From the NCBI GenBank assembly GCA_937877165.1, contig CALEFO010000181.1, forward strand, positions 1 to 17,677: a stretch of DNA of 17,677 nt, given 5' to 3'. Every line of letters starts with the position of its first letter. Position 1 is the stretch's first letter. The translations under genes were made by a program, and so were the position numbers. Shown in pieces: positions 1 through 7,775 of the stretch. A model generated the notes under the pieces. The model was not told the DNA's origin. It saw only the letters and a program-made list of their open reading frames with translations, and searched no databases. This stretch comes from an uncultured Lachnospiraceae bacterium. Its GTDB lineage: Bacteria > Bacillota > Clostridia > Lachnospirales > Lachnospiraceae.

Positions 1-511
1 ATACCCGGTACGCTTCCCGTTCCTTCTCACGATTCTCCTTCATTCTGTTATCATCCGATGGCGTTGCCACACGGATGATCTTCTTCAGCGGAGCCTTGAA
101 CTGCTTCTGATGAATTTTCATCGAGTCACAGACGCTGGTTCCGTATTCCAGGCCGCGGGCCGTCTCCACAATCACGTGGGTTCCGCGTTTCACCGGAAGA
201 TTCCCAATTGCAAAGTAATACGCCTTACCCGCCGTCCGGAACCGCACGCCGACAACCTCCGCCAGATCCCTGTCATCAGTGTCCGCAGCCGCCACGCCGG
301 GAAGAACCGTGTTCTCTTCTTCCTCTTCCAGCGCTTCGTCCGAACGGTCCTCCTCTTCCAGGGCCTCCGCCTCTGTCTCCAGTTCCTCCATCTCCTCCGG
401 ATCCGTGGGCAGCTCCGCCCCTTCCTGCATTCCTGAAGGATCTTCCGTTTCTTCTGTTACAGCCTCTGTGATCTCTTCTTCCAGAGCTTCTGCTCCCTTA
501 TATTCTTCCAT
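1..511 (-). CDS. ricT: RicT/YaaT-like PSP1-domain protein (3' end outside window)
   Basis: The first 170 codons are visible and the frame runs off the left edge. From about residue 86 the sequence matches the start of the PSP1 domain (VVGVRFRTAGKAYYF, then a segment containing VIVETARGLEYG), as in B. subtilis YaaT/RicT. There, RicT works with RicA and RicF in a complex that promotes RNase Y-dependent mRNA maturation and affects development. The first ~85 residues are an unusual acidic extension: the first 70 hold 28 Glu and 4 Asp against 2 Lys/Arg. The ATG at 511 is the only clear start; it lies 20 bp after the holB stop, with a weak purine-rich AAAGAGAAAG upstream. holB-ricT adjacency is also seen in B. 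subtilis, which supports the assignment. The C-terminal half of the domain and its conserved cysteines cannot be checked here. Confidence 0.85.
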   Translation of the reverse strand, partial: MEEYKGAEALEEEITEAVTEETEDPSGMQEGAELPTDPEEMEELETEAEALEEEDRSDEALEEEEENTVLPGVAAADTDDRDLAEVVGVRFRTAGKAYYFAIGNLPVKRGTHVIVETARGLEYGTSVCDSMKIHQKQFKAPLKKIIRVATPSDDNRMKENREKEREAYRV

Positions 512-531
512 TGAAACCGCTTTCTCTTTAT

Positions 532-1590
532 CTATGCCGCCTCCCGCAGAATTCTCCGTATCTTCAGAAGGAGAAGCTCTGCGATCTGCGTATCGCTTTC
601 CTTGCTGCTCCGGCGGCGTCCCGCATCGTCGAATGCCTCCTGAATTCTCTCCAGTCCCTGAAAAGAAAGTCCCGCAGCAGCGCTTATAATATACTTTATC
701 TTATCTTGGAAAATCAAGCTGTCTGGGCTCTGCGTACTCTTCTGCACCAGAATGTCCCGGTACCAGCTCCGCCCAAGATCCAGAAAATCCTCCATATGGG
801 AAGGATTCTCTCCCTTTCCGCCTGCAATCTTCTCCGCAAACTGCAGGATCCCGTAGCTGTCCGTCTCCCTCAGCTTCTCCAGAAAGCCGGAAAGCTCCAG
901 CCGGAACGCAGTAAGCTCCTCTCCGGAAAGCTCCAGGCATCGTCCGGGATTTCCGTGTGAGAGCCTGGCCGCTGTCACTGCGGCCGTTTCGGAAACTCCT
1001 GCTGCCTTCAGTGCTTTCACCAGTTCCTTCTCCGGTGCCGGATGAAGCCTGAGAGATACACACCTGGAAAGCACCGTCGGCAGAAACACCGATGTATTCC
1101 GTGCAAGGAGCAGGAAAACCGCATAGGCCGGCGGATCCTCCAATGTCTTTAGCAGTGCATTCTGGGCCTGTTGGTTCAGATTCTCCGCATTCGGAATGAT
1201 ATAAATCTTGTAAGGCCCGGAATAAGGCTTTACCTGTGCATCTGACTGCACGAATCTCGCCAGCTGTACGCCGAGCACCCCGGTTTTACTGGAAATTCCT
1301 GCCCGCTCATTTGTTACGGTCACGACATCCGGATGATTCCCCGACTGAATCTGAATGCAGGAATGACACTTGCCGCAGGGTTCCGCGTTCCCATCCCGCT
1401 CTTCCTTCTGTCCGCACAAAAGAGCAGCCGCAAAGGCCAGCGCCAGCTTCATTTTTCCTGCACCCTTTTCCCCGCTGATCAGATAAGCCTGCGATATTCT
1501 CCCCGTCCGGAGAGCATTCTGCAGATGTGAAACTGCAAGCTTCTGTCCGATTACCTGTTCAAACCCAATTCCCGGCATATGCTCTTCCAT
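532..1590 (-). CDS. holB: DNA polymerase III subunit delta' (clamp-loader AAA+ protein)
   Basis: 352 aa. Delta' is a stator subunit of the clamp loader that places the beta sliding clamp on primed DNA. The N-terminus has FEQVIGQ followed by a P-loop-like GEKGAGKMK (residues ~41-48). A zinc-binding set follows: C59, C72, C75 and C78 (the last three in the pattern CxxCxxC). Then come NALLKTLEDPP (~144-154) and the SRC sensor motif (~175-177). The P-loop lacks the usual Ser/Thr after Lys, as expected for a subunit that need not hydrolyse ATP, though this is inferred. The open frame extends upstream to 1701, but conserved sequence starts only near 1590. The ATG at 1590 has GGAAG 4 nt upstream; an alternative ATG lies at 1578. 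The chosen start overlaps the end of the upstream kinase gene by 40 bp, which suggests translational coupling. ricT follows after 20 bp. Confidence 0.92.
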   Translation of the reverse strand: MEEHMPGIGFEQVIGQKLAVSHLQNALRTGRISQAYLISGEKGAGKMKLALAFAAALLCGQKEERDGNAEPCGKCHSCIQIQSGNHPDVVTVTNERAGISSKTGVLGVQLARFVQSDAQVKPYSGPYKIYIIPNAENLNQQAQNALLKTLEDPPAYAVFLLLARNTSVFLPTVLSRCVSLRLHPAPEKELVKALKAAGVSETAAVTAARLSHGNPGRCLELSGEELTAFRLELSGFLEKLRETDSYGILQFAEKIAGGKGENPSHMEDFLDLGRSWYRDILVQKSTQSPDSLIFQDKIKYIISAAAGLSFQGLERIQEAFDDAGRRRSSKESDTQIAELLLLKIRRILREAA

Positions 1591-2174
1591 ATTTCTTCCG
1601 TGCAGGCTTCCATATTCTCGGTCACATAGCGTTTCCGAATGCCCGCCTCCCGCAATTGATCCTCCGAAAAATCCTGCGTGTCCGCAAGGAACCGCCGGCA
1701 CAGCTCTGCATATTTCGGTTTTTCCTGCTGCCGCTCCCGGTTCAGTGCCCGCTGCAGCCGCTCTCCATCCTCCAGCTCAAGATAAAGGGGAACAACACAT
1801 TCCTGACCAAAATACCGCACGAAGGACCGATACGACTCCAGCGTTCCGATCAGAAGATAGCTTCTTTCCTTCAGGTCGATCTGTCCGTCATCCTTCGTAT
1901 AATAGTGCCAGATTCCATACACCGTGTCATAATCCCGGGACTCGATGATCTTTCCTTCTGCCTTCGCTTTCTCAAATTCCGGATCCGTCTCAAAAAAATA
2001 CGTGCTTCCGTTCTTCTCCCCCGTCCGGATGGGCCGTGTGGTATAAGGAACCACTTCTCCGAGAAGAGCGGTTTTCCCACTCTCTGCGGCCTTTTCCCGG
2101 ATTCTCCGGTAGATGGTGTCCTTTCCCGCTGCGCTTTTCCCCATCAGGCAGAAGATTCTGTGCTCCGATTCCAT
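1551..2174 (-). CDS. Divergent guanylate kinase-like protein
   Basis: 207 aa, the usual length of guanylate kinases, which make GDP from GMP and ATP. The fold assignment rests on the P-loop GKSAAGKDT (residues 12-20), the GMP-loop region YTTRPIRTGEKNG (44-56) followed by STYFF, and IIES with YGIWHYYT (77-93) where Gmk has FLEWA and NYYGT. Several consensus positions differ: the P-loop ends GKDT rather than GKST, and NYYGT is replaced by WHYYT. Substrate specificity is therefore uncertain, and the cell probably has a canonical gmk elsewhere (inference). The ATG directly abuts the pyk TAA stop, with GAGGTG about 6 nt upstream inside pyk. The 3' end overlaps holB. In B. subtilis the gene a few positions upstream of holB in this operon is the thymidylate kinase gene tmk, so a different nucleotide-kinase-fold protein sits in a similar context here. 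Confidence 0.82.
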   Translation of the reverse strand: MESEHRIFCLMGKSAAGKDTIYRRIREKAAESGKTALLGEVVPYTTRPIRTGEKNGSTYFFETDPEFEKAKAEGKIIESRDYDTVYGIWHYYTKDDGQIDLKERSYLLIGTLESYRSFVRYFGQECVVPLYLELEDGERLQRALNRERQQEKPKYAELCRRFLADTQDFSEDQLREAGIRKRYVTENMEACTEEIWKSICRELGLNR

Positions 2175-3590
2175 TTACCACACCTCAATGAAGCGGATCA
2201 TGTTCGTCTTGCCGGAGACGCCAAGAGGAATTCCTGCCGTCAGAACGACCTTGTCCCCCGTCTTCACATATCCCGCCAGCTTCGCAGTATTGATCGCCGC
2301 TTCAAACAGAAGATCTGCTGTGGGCTCCTGCGGAATGATCACCGGCTGAACGCCGAACAGAAGATTCATCTGGCAGGCGGTTTCCTTGTTGGTCGTGCAG
2401 GCAATGATCGGGCAGACCGGCTTATGGGCCGCCAGGCGTCTTGCCGTAAAGCCGGAAAGCGTGACTGTAATGATCGCATCCGCCTTGACATCCTCCGCAA
2501 TCGTACAGGATGCATGGGAAATCGCCGTTGTCACATCACTTCTGTCCGTGACGCCGCGGGATTCCATTCGGGACGCATAGTCCACATCCTCTTCCGTACG
2601 TTCCGCGATCGAAGCCATGGTCCGAACCGCTTCCTCCGGATAAGCGCCGTTTGCGCTCTCGCCGGAGAGCATAATCGCCGTTGTTCCGTCGTAAATTGCA
2701 TTGGCAACGTCGGTCGTCTCCGCTCTGGTCGGACGGGGATTGTGCATCATGGAATCCAGCATCTGGGTGGCAGTCACGCAGATTTTTCCCTTCTGCTCCG
2801 CCATGCGGATCATCTTCTTCTGAAGAACCGGGACCTCCTCCAGCGGAACCTCTACACCCAGATCTCCTCTTGCCACCATGATGCCGTCCGCTTCATCCAG
2901 AATGCTCTCCAGATTCCGCACCCCCTGCACGCTCTCGATCTTGGCAATGATCTTGATGTTGCTCTTATACTGCGCAAGAATCTGTCGAATCTCGCGGATA
3001 TCCTCCGCCGTTCTTGTAAAGGAAGCCGCAATATAATCAAATCCGAGGACACATCCGAATTCAATGTCACTCCGGTCCTGCTCACTGATAAACGGCATGG
3101 ACAGGTCCGTGCCGGGCACATTGACACCCTTGTGGTTGGAAACCGGTCCGCCATTGACGACAGTGCACTCAATCTCTGTCCCGTGAATCCTGTTGACCTT
3201 CAGCTCGATCAGACCGTCGTCGATCAGAATGCTGCTGCCTTCCTTTACATCCTTCGGAAGATTCTGGTAGGTCACAGAAGCGCGCTCCCTGTCGCCGTCG
3301 ATCTCCTTTGTTGTCAGCGTGAACTTCTGACCGCTTTCCAGAAGGACCTTCCCTTCCTTAAAGTCGCGGAGCCGGATTTCCGGTCCTCTGGTGTCCAGAA
3401 GCGCTGCCACCGGAAGGTTCTTCTCGATCCTTACCTTCTTCAGCTTCTCAAATTTGCGCGCCTGTTCCTCATGCGTTCCATGAGAAAAATTGAAACGTGC
3501 TACATTCATGCCGGCGTCAATCAGACGTCCGATCATTTCCTCGCTCTCACTCGCAGGACCAAGGGTACAGATAATTTTTGTTTTTCTCAT
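2175..3590 (-). CDS. pyk: Pyruvate kinase
   Basis: 471 aa. Converts phosphoenolpyruvate and ADP to pyruvate and ATP, the last step of glycolysis, in the cytosol. Family hallmarks are in order: TKIICTLGPAS at the N-terminus; R32, N34 and S36 in ARFNFSHG; D66 in LLDTRGPE; the active-site signature IIAKIES with K217 and E219; MVARGDLGVE around D243; and TATQMLDSM (273-281). The C-terminal domain is of normal size with VTLSGFTARRLA. There is no extra C-terminal PEP-utiliser domain as in Bacillus Pyk, because the protein ends at about the basic length. The open frame reaches 3746, but the ATG at 3590 has AAGGAG about 9 nt upstream and begins exactly where conservation does. It is the first gene of a pyk-gmk-like-holB-ricT run, with zero spacing to the next gene. 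Confidence 0.97.
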   Translation of the reverse strand: MRKTKIICTLGPASESEEMIGRLIDAGMNVARFNFSHGTHEEQARKFEKLKKVRIEKNLPVAALLDTRGPEIRLRDFKEGKVLLESGQKFTLTTKEIDGDRERASVTYQNLPKDVKEGSSILIDDGLIELKVNRIHGTEIECTVVNGGPVSNHKGVNVPGTDLSMPFISEQDRSDIEFGCVLGFDYIAASFTRTAEDIREIRQILAQYKSNIKIIAKIESVQGVRNLESILDEADGIMVARGDLGVEVPLEEVPVLQKKMIRMAEQKGKICVTATQMLDSMMHNPRPTRAETTDVANAIYDGTTAIMLSGESANGAYPEEAVRTMASIAERTEEDVDYASRMESRGVTDRSDVTTAISHASCTIAEDVKADAIITVTLSGFTARRLAAHKPVCPIIACTTNKETACQMNLLFGVQPVIIPQEPTADLLFEAAINTAKLAGYVKTGDKVVLTAGIPLGVSGKTNMIRFIEVW

Positions 3591-3715
3591 CGTCGGATGC
3601 TCCTTGTATTCATGATTCTGCTCTGCAGAATCCGTGGTTTTCGGTTCTTCCGGTTTTCCCGTAAAATCCGGTAAAAGCCGACACAAAGACGGCAGATATA
3701 TCCCCAATTGGTACC

Positions 3716-3724
3716 AGTATAGCA
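3716..3724 (-). promoter_or_regulatory. Putative extended -10 promoter of pyk
   Basis: On the minus strand the sequence TGCTATACT (3724 down to 3716) is a good extended -10 element (TGn plus TATACT). No convincing -35 is seen 17 bp upstream, which is tolerated at extended -10 promoters. The predicted transcript would start near 3709 and have a leader of about 120 nt before the pyk ATG. Two overlapping palindromes, CCAATTGG (3704-3711) and TGGTACCA (3709-3716), cover the predicted start site and could be an operator. Confidence 0.5.
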
Positions 3725-3809
3725 AACCGCCGGCTCCTTCGTGCATGAGAATTTGCCGGTGAAAGAAGCTGTGCGGCTTTTTGGCAGCTTTTTCTTTCGG
3801 AATTTCTTT

Positions 3810-3815
3810 TATAAT
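3810..3815 (+). promoter_or_regulatory. Possible -10 element for fprA
   Basis: A perfect TATAAT lies 129 bp before the fprA ATG, in the 353-bp intergenic region between divergent pyk and fprA. The only -35-like sequence nearby, TTGGCA at 3781-3786, is 23 bp away, which is too far for a standard promoter, so the assignment is weak. TACAAT at 3831-3836 is an alternative. No other gene or RNA is evident between 3591 and 3943. Confidence 0.35.
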
Positions 3816-3943
3816 TCACCGGTCCTGAGCTACAATAAAACCGATTCCCGGGCAGCCGGAAATCCGGTTCCGGAACCCGGACTGCTGCAGAATCCACCTG
3901 TCACATCCAATTCACAGAAAGAGCAATGAAAGGAGCTTTCACC

Positions 3944-5140
3944 ATGAAAAATACAAAGTTTGTTGCCAAAGACACCGTCTGGATCGGCGGAAGCGACCGC
4001 CGCCTTGCGCTGTTCGAGAACCTGTTCCCGCTTCCCAATGGAGTTTCCTATAACAGCTACGCGGTACTCGATGAGAAGATTACGCTGTTCGACACCGCAG
4101 ATGTCAGTGTTGCCGATCAGTATCTGGAAAATCTCCGGTCCGTTCTTGGAGAAAAGAAGCCGGATTATCTGGTCGTTCTGCACATGGAGCCCGACCACTG
4201 CGCACTTCTTCAGACGGTCCTGAATCTTTACCCGGAGACTACCGTTGTCTCCAGCATGCAGACCTTCAAATTCATCTCCCAGTTCTTCCCGGATCTTGTC
4301 ATTGTCAATCAGAAGACCGTCAAGGAGGGAGACACTCTCTGCACCGGAGCGCACACCTTCCACTTTGTTGCGGCTCCCATGGTGCACTGGCCCGAAGTTC
4401 TTCTTGCCTATGACGATGCCGACAAGGCCCTGTTCTCTGCAGATGCGTTCGGAACCTTCGGCGCACTGGAGGGCGGAATCTTTGCGGATCAGTATGACTT
4501 TGAGGCACATTATCTGGATGAGGCACGCCGTTACTACGCGAACATCGTCGGCAAATATGGCATGCAGGTGCAGGCCGTTTTAAAGAAGGCTGCCGGACTT
4601 GACATTGCGGAAATTCTTCCGCTGCACGGACCGATCTGGAGGGAGAATCTCGGGTGGTTCCTCGACAAATATCAGAAATGGAGCAGCTACATGCCGGAAT
4701 CCGACGACATTCTCGTCGTTTACGGATCCCTCTACGGACACACAGCAAGCGCTGCCGAAAGCTTCGCAGCTTCTCTGGAGGAGAAATCCGGCAAGCATGT
4801 TGTCGTCTATGACGCGTCCAAGACAGATGTCTCCTACCTGATCTCCGAGGTCTGGCGCTGCGCCAAGATTGTTCTTTTCTGCCCCACCTACAACGGCGGC
4901 ATGTACCCTTCCATCTCCAACTTCATTGAGGACATGAAGGCGCTTTCCGTCCAGAACCGCACTTTCGCACTGGCAGAGAACGGAACCTGGGCTCCTGTTA
5001 CCGCCAGGCAGATGCGTGCCGAACTGGAAACCCTTAAGAACTGCCGGATTGCCGACACAGTACTGACCATCCGCAGCGCCCTGTCTTCCGCCGATGAGGC
5101 GGCTTTCGATGCCTTTGTGGACGCGGTGGCAAACGCATAA
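3944..5140 (+). CDS. fprA: FprA-type A flavoprotein (flavodiiron O2/NO reductase)
   Basis: 398 aa. Cytosolic flavodiiron protein that reduces O2 to water and/or NO to N2O in anaerobes, taking electrons from rubredoxin or another carrier. The N-terminal beta-lactamase-like half has a full set of diiron ligands: H80, E82 and D84 in HMEPDH, then H148, D167 and H228 (LPLHGP). The C-terminal flavodoxin domain starts near residue 255, with the FMN phosphate loop YGSLYGHTA at 260-268. Length fits the basic two-domain class, with no fused rubredoxin or flavin-reductase domain. The ATG at 3944 has AAAGGAGC 7 nt upstream; the in-frame ATG at 3926 lies upstream of that ribosome site and is less likely. 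It is monocistronic, with a strong terminator about 55 bp downstream. No partner rubredoxin gene is in this window, and the preferred substrate (O2 or NO) cannot be read from the sequence. Confidence 0.94.
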   Translation: MKNTKFVAKDTVWIGGSDRRLALFENLFPLPNGVSYNSYAVLDEKITLFDTADVSVADQYLENLRSVLGEKKPDYLVVLHMEPDHCALLQTVLNLYPETTVVSSMQTFKFISQFFPDLVIVNQKTVKEGDTLCTGAHTFHFVAAPMVHWPEVLLAYDDADKALFSADAFGTFGALEGGIFADQYDFEAHYLDEARRYYANIVGKYGMQVQAVLKKAAGLDIAEILPLHGPIWRENLGWFLDKYQKWSSYMPESDDILVVYGSLYGHTASAAESFAASLEEKSGKHVVVYDASKTDVSYLISEVWRCAKIVLFCPTYNGGMYPSISNFIEDMKALSVQNRTFALAENGTWAPVTARQMRAELETLKNCRIADTVLTIRSALSSADEAAFDAFVDAVANA

Positions 5141-5193
5141 GCTGCAGACAGCATGCCGCCCTCTCTGAACAAGGAGAAGCTTCTGCTCTGATG

Positions 5194-5243
5194 AAAGCTC
5201 CCGCCATCCCCAACACATAGGGATGGCGGGAGCTTTTTCTTTT
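5194..5243. terminator. Strong rho-independent terminator shared by fprA and pgeF
   Basis: A perfect 17-bp stem (AAAGCTCCCGCCATCCC at 5194-5210, complement at 5220-5236) encloses a 9-nt loop. The plus strand continues in a T-rich tail (5234-5243), giving a textbook terminator for fprA. On the minus strand the hairpin begins only 5 bp past the pgeF stop codon and ends in CTTTC, so it probably also terminates pgeF. The T-tract is poorer in that direction. Confidence 0.92.
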
Positions 5244-6105
5244 ATCTCAGCATGACAAACGCACCGATGTTGCCTCTCTTCCCATGGCTTGCGCGGTGGC
5301 TGAACAGAACCTCCGGATTGCAGGCCGTACAGATATCGGTCACAGAAATATTCTCCTCCGGCACGCCTGCCTCCCGGAGCGTAATCCGGCAGGCCTCCCA
5401 CAGATTCAGCTGAACATGTCCCGGATTTCCGCGGTATTCCAGGAGTCGGTTCTCCTGGTCAGGAAATGCCTTCCGGAATTCCTCTGCCACATCCCCGCTG
5501 ACCTCATAGTGATCCGCACAGATAGAGGGGCCGATACCAACCAGAAGATCGGCAGGATCCGTGCCGAATTCCCATTCCATCGTCTGAACGGTCTTTGCGC
5601 CGATTTTCCCGACCGTTCCGCGCCAGCCGGAGTGACTTGCTCCCACTGCGCGGCGCACCGGATCCACGAACAGAAGCGGCACGCAGTCCGCATAGAAGGT
5701 TGCAAGCACCAATCCCGGCTCATTCGTCACAATGCCGTCCGCGCTCTCCCACTCCGAGGGGCGCAGGATCCCCATTCCTGCATCATCTTTTCCCACGCGC
5801 CGCACATTCGTCTCATGCACCTGATGGGAGCAGACGCAGTGCAAAAGATCCGTTCCGAAAGCCGCTGCGACTCGTGTGAAATTCTCCCTTACATTTTCTT
5901 CACTGTCTCCGCGGCCCCTTGTCAGATTCAGCGATGCGAATTGTCCCTCTGAAACACCGCCGAATCTCGTGGAAATCAGATTCATGGCAATGCCATCCCG
6001 TTCCAGAGTGGGAAAATACAGGGACGGAAGCAAGCTCCCGTCCCTGTTCGTGAAGTCCCGTTCCAGTAATGTTTCCTTTGTTCCTTTTCGGGTGATCTTC
6101 ATCAT
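5242..6105 (-). CDS. pgeF: PgeF/YfiH-family protein (laccase domain; peptidoglycan editing factor)
   Basis: 287 aa. Members of this family (Pfam Cu-oxidase_4, YfiH/LACC1-like) have been described as multicopper polyphenol oxidases, purine nucleoside-processing enzymes, and as PgeF, which prevents misincorporation of L-Ser in muropeptides. The exact reaction here is open. The metal/active-site triad is visible: H94 in SHQVH, C141 in YADCVPLLFVDP, and H158 in ASHSGWRGT. The C-terminus (GNIGAFVML) is also typical. The frame extends upstream into pgi, but ATG-ATG at 6105/6102 has GGAAGGA about 9 nt upstream; the upstream ATG at 6123 lacks a good site. The gene follows pgi after 64 bp without a terminator and is probably co-transcribed with it. 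It faces fprA convergently. Confidence 0.9.
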   Translation of the reverse strand: MMKITRKGTKETLLERDFTNRDGSLLPSLYFPTLERDGIAMNLISTRFGGVSEGQFASLNLTRGRGDSEENVRENFTRVAAAFGTDLLHCVCSHQVHETNVRRVGKDDAGMGILRPSEWESADGIVTNEPGLVLATFYADCVPLLFVDPVRRAVGASHSGWRGTVGKIGAKTVQTMEWEFGTDPADLLVGIGPSICADHYEVSGDVAEEFRKAFPDQENRLLEYRGNPGHVQLNLWEACRITLREAGVPEENISVTDICTACNPEVLFSHRASHGKRGNIGAFVMLR

Positions 6106-6169
6106 AAAATCAAGTCCTTCCATCTCGGACCATTCGGCGTTTCCCCGCCGCCTGTTCCCGTTCCGGCAT

Positions 6170-7522
6170 TCAGTCCGCAAGTCTTGCCAGCAGTGCCTCG
6201 GTCTGATCCTCAAAACCAGGCTTTCCGAGCAGCGCGAACATGTTGTGCTTATATGACTCAACACCGGGCTGATTGAACGGATTCACACCGAGGAGATAGC
6301 CGGACACGCCGCATGCAAACTCAAAGAAGTAAAACAGCTCGCCGAGATAAAACTCCGTCTGCTCCGGAATCTTCACCATCAGGTTCGGAACATTTCCGTC
6401 CGTGTGAGCCAGAATCGTGCCATTCATTGCTGCCTGATTGGCAAAGTTCATGGTCTTACCCGCCAGGAAGTTCAGGCCATCCAGGTTCTCCGCATCCGTT
6501 CCGATTGTAACATCTGCCTTCGGCTTCTCTACATTCAGCACGGTCTCGAACATAATGCGTGCACCATCCTGAATGAACTGACCCATGGAATGAAGATCCG
6601 TGGTCAGATCCACGCTTGCCGGGAAAAGGCCTCTCTGATCCTTGCCTTCGGACTCACCGTAAAGCTGCTTCCACCACTCGGAGGTATAATGCAGGGACGG
6701 CTCATAGTTTGCAAGGATCTCAACCGCCTTGCCCTTTCGCAGGAAAATGTTGCGCAGTGCTGCATACTTCAGTGCATCGTTGTCCTCATACGGGGACTCC
6801 ATGGCAAGCTTTCTTCCCTCTGCAGCGCCTTCCATCAGCTGGTCAATATCCGCTCCGGAAACCGCAATCGGAAGAAGGCCGACTGCCGTCAGAACCGAGA
6901 AGCGTCCGCCGACATTGTCCGGAATGACAAAGGTCTCATAACCCTCTGCATCAGCCAGGGTCTTCAGTGCTCCGCGTGCCTTGTCCGTCGTCGCATAAAT
7001 TCTCTTTGCAGCGCCTTCCTTGCCGTACTTCTTCTCCGCCATCTCACGGAAAAGACGGAATGCAATGGAGGTTTCCGTTGTCGTGCCGGACTTCGAAATA
7101 ACATTGATTGAGAAGTCCCGATCACCAATTACATCCACCAGGTTTGCGAGGTAGGTTCCGCTGATGGAGTTGCCTGCAAAATAAATCTCGGGGGTCTTGC
7201 GGACCTCCTTGGAAACCGTGTTATAGAAATTATGGCGAAGGAAATTGATTGCTGCGCGGGCACCCAGATAGGAGCCGCCGATGCCCAGAACCAGCAGAAC
7301 ATCCGAATCGCTCTGAATCTTCGCAGCTGCCTTCTTAATTCTCGCAAACTCTTCCTTATCATAGTCCACGGGAAGATTCACCCAGCCCAGGAAATCATTA
7401 CCGGCTCCGGTCCCGGACACCAGCAGTTCCTTTGCTGCAAGGACCTGACTCTCAATGTTCTGAACTTCCTCTTCCTTAACGAAACTCTTTGCCTTGGAAT
7501 AATCAAATGTGACCTTTTCCAT
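6170..7522 (-). CDS. pgi: Glucose-6-phosphate isomerase
   Basis: 450 aa, the short bacterial type found in Firmicutes. Interconverts glucose-6-phosphate and fructose-6-phosphate. SIS-fold signatures are present: GIGGSYLGARA (80-90) and the sugar-phosphate loop SKSGTTTE (143-150). Likely catalytic residues are R207 in VGGRFSVLTAVG, E290 in YGESEGKDQ, H311 in TDLHSMGQ and K425 in ESYKHNMFA. They sit at positions close to those of the B. stearothermophilus enzyme. The start chosen is the ATG at 7522, with GAGGAGG about 10 nt upstream; the open frame to 7576 adds only unconserved residues. It has its own promoter (7649-7677) and a leader of about 120 nt. pgeF lies downstream. Confidence 0.97.
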   Translation of the reverse strand: MEKVTFDYSKAKSFVKEEEVQNIESQVLAAKELLVSGTGAGNDFLGWVNLPVDYDKEEFARIKKAAAKIQSDSDVLLVLGIGGSYLGARAAINFLRHNFYNTVSKEVRKTPEIYFAGNSISGTYLANLVDVIGDRDFSINVISKSGTTTETSIAFRLFREMAEKKYGKEGAAKRIYATTDKARGALKTLADAEGYETFVIPDNVGGRFSVLTAVGLLPIAVSGADIDQLMEGAAEGRKLAMESPYEDNDALKYAALRNIFLRKGKAVEILANYEPSLHYTSEWWKQLYGESEGKDQRGLFPASVDLTTDLHSMGQFIQDGARIMFETVLNVEKPKADVTIGTDAENLDGLNFLAGKTMNFANQAAMNGTILAHTDGNVPNLMVKIPEQTEFYLGELFYFFEFACGVSGYLLGVNPFNQPGVESYKHNMFALLGKPGFEDQTEALLARLAD

Positions 7523-7566
7523 TGGACGATACCTCCTCGTGCCCGGACCCTGATTGTCAGCTTTCC

Positions 7567-7639
7567 TGCACTGCACAGCTTTCCCCTCTGTCTGTCCGGA
7601 TTTTCCGGGCCTTTTTCCCGGAACAGGCAGCGCAGTGCA
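7567..7639 (-). promoter_or_regulatory. Structured 5' leader of pgi
   Basis: Within the predicted pgi leader, TGCACTGC (7567-7574) and its exact complement GCAGTGCA (7632-7639) would close a 57-nt loop. Inside it, CCGGG (7605-7609) pairs with CCCGG (7617-7621), and an alternative CCGG/CCGG pairing (7596-7599 with 7605-7608) is mutually exclusive with it. The outer stem begins almost at the predicted +1. It does not match a riboswitch class I recognise. It could be a stability element or simply chance. Confidence 0.4.
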
Positions 7640-7648
7640 CCGAAAAAT

Positions 7649-7677
7649 AGTTTATCAGCCTGAAATAGCGAATGCAA
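7649..7677 (-). promoter_or_regulatory. SigA-type promoter of pgi-pgeF
   Basis: On the minus strand TTGCAT (7677-7672) is separated by exactly 17 bp from TAAACT (7654-7649), which is preceded by TGA and so has an extended -10. The predicted start is near 7642, giving a leader of about 120 nt ahead of the pgi ATG. Confidence 0.72.
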
Positions 7678-7734
7678 GCCGCGCCAGGCTCCGCCGGATG
7701 AGAAAGACGGATAGGAAAAAAACGATTTCCGGCG

Positions 7735-7775
7735 TATAATTAAATTTTGACGGTTCGCGGGAATATCCGCATAAC
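7735..7775 (+). promoter_or_regulatory. Possible promoter(s) of the TSCPD-murG pair
   Basis: Two candidates lie in the divergent pgi / TSCPD intergenic region: a perfect TATAAT at 7735-7740 without a recognisable -35, and TTGACG (7747-7752), 17 bp, CATAAC (7770-7775). Either would transcribe the plus-strand genes starting at 7853. Apart from these and the pgi promoter and leader, I see nothing in the 330 bp between 7523 and 7852. Confidence 0.4.

Noticed and set aside
1527..3674. 715-codon open frame antisense to pyk and the gmk-like gene
   Set aside because: Same reason: it mirrors conserved sense genes and its translation looks like no protein family.
3926..3943. Upstream in-frame ATG as the fprA start
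   Set aside because: It precedes the AAAGGAGC ribosome site that serves the ATG at 3944.
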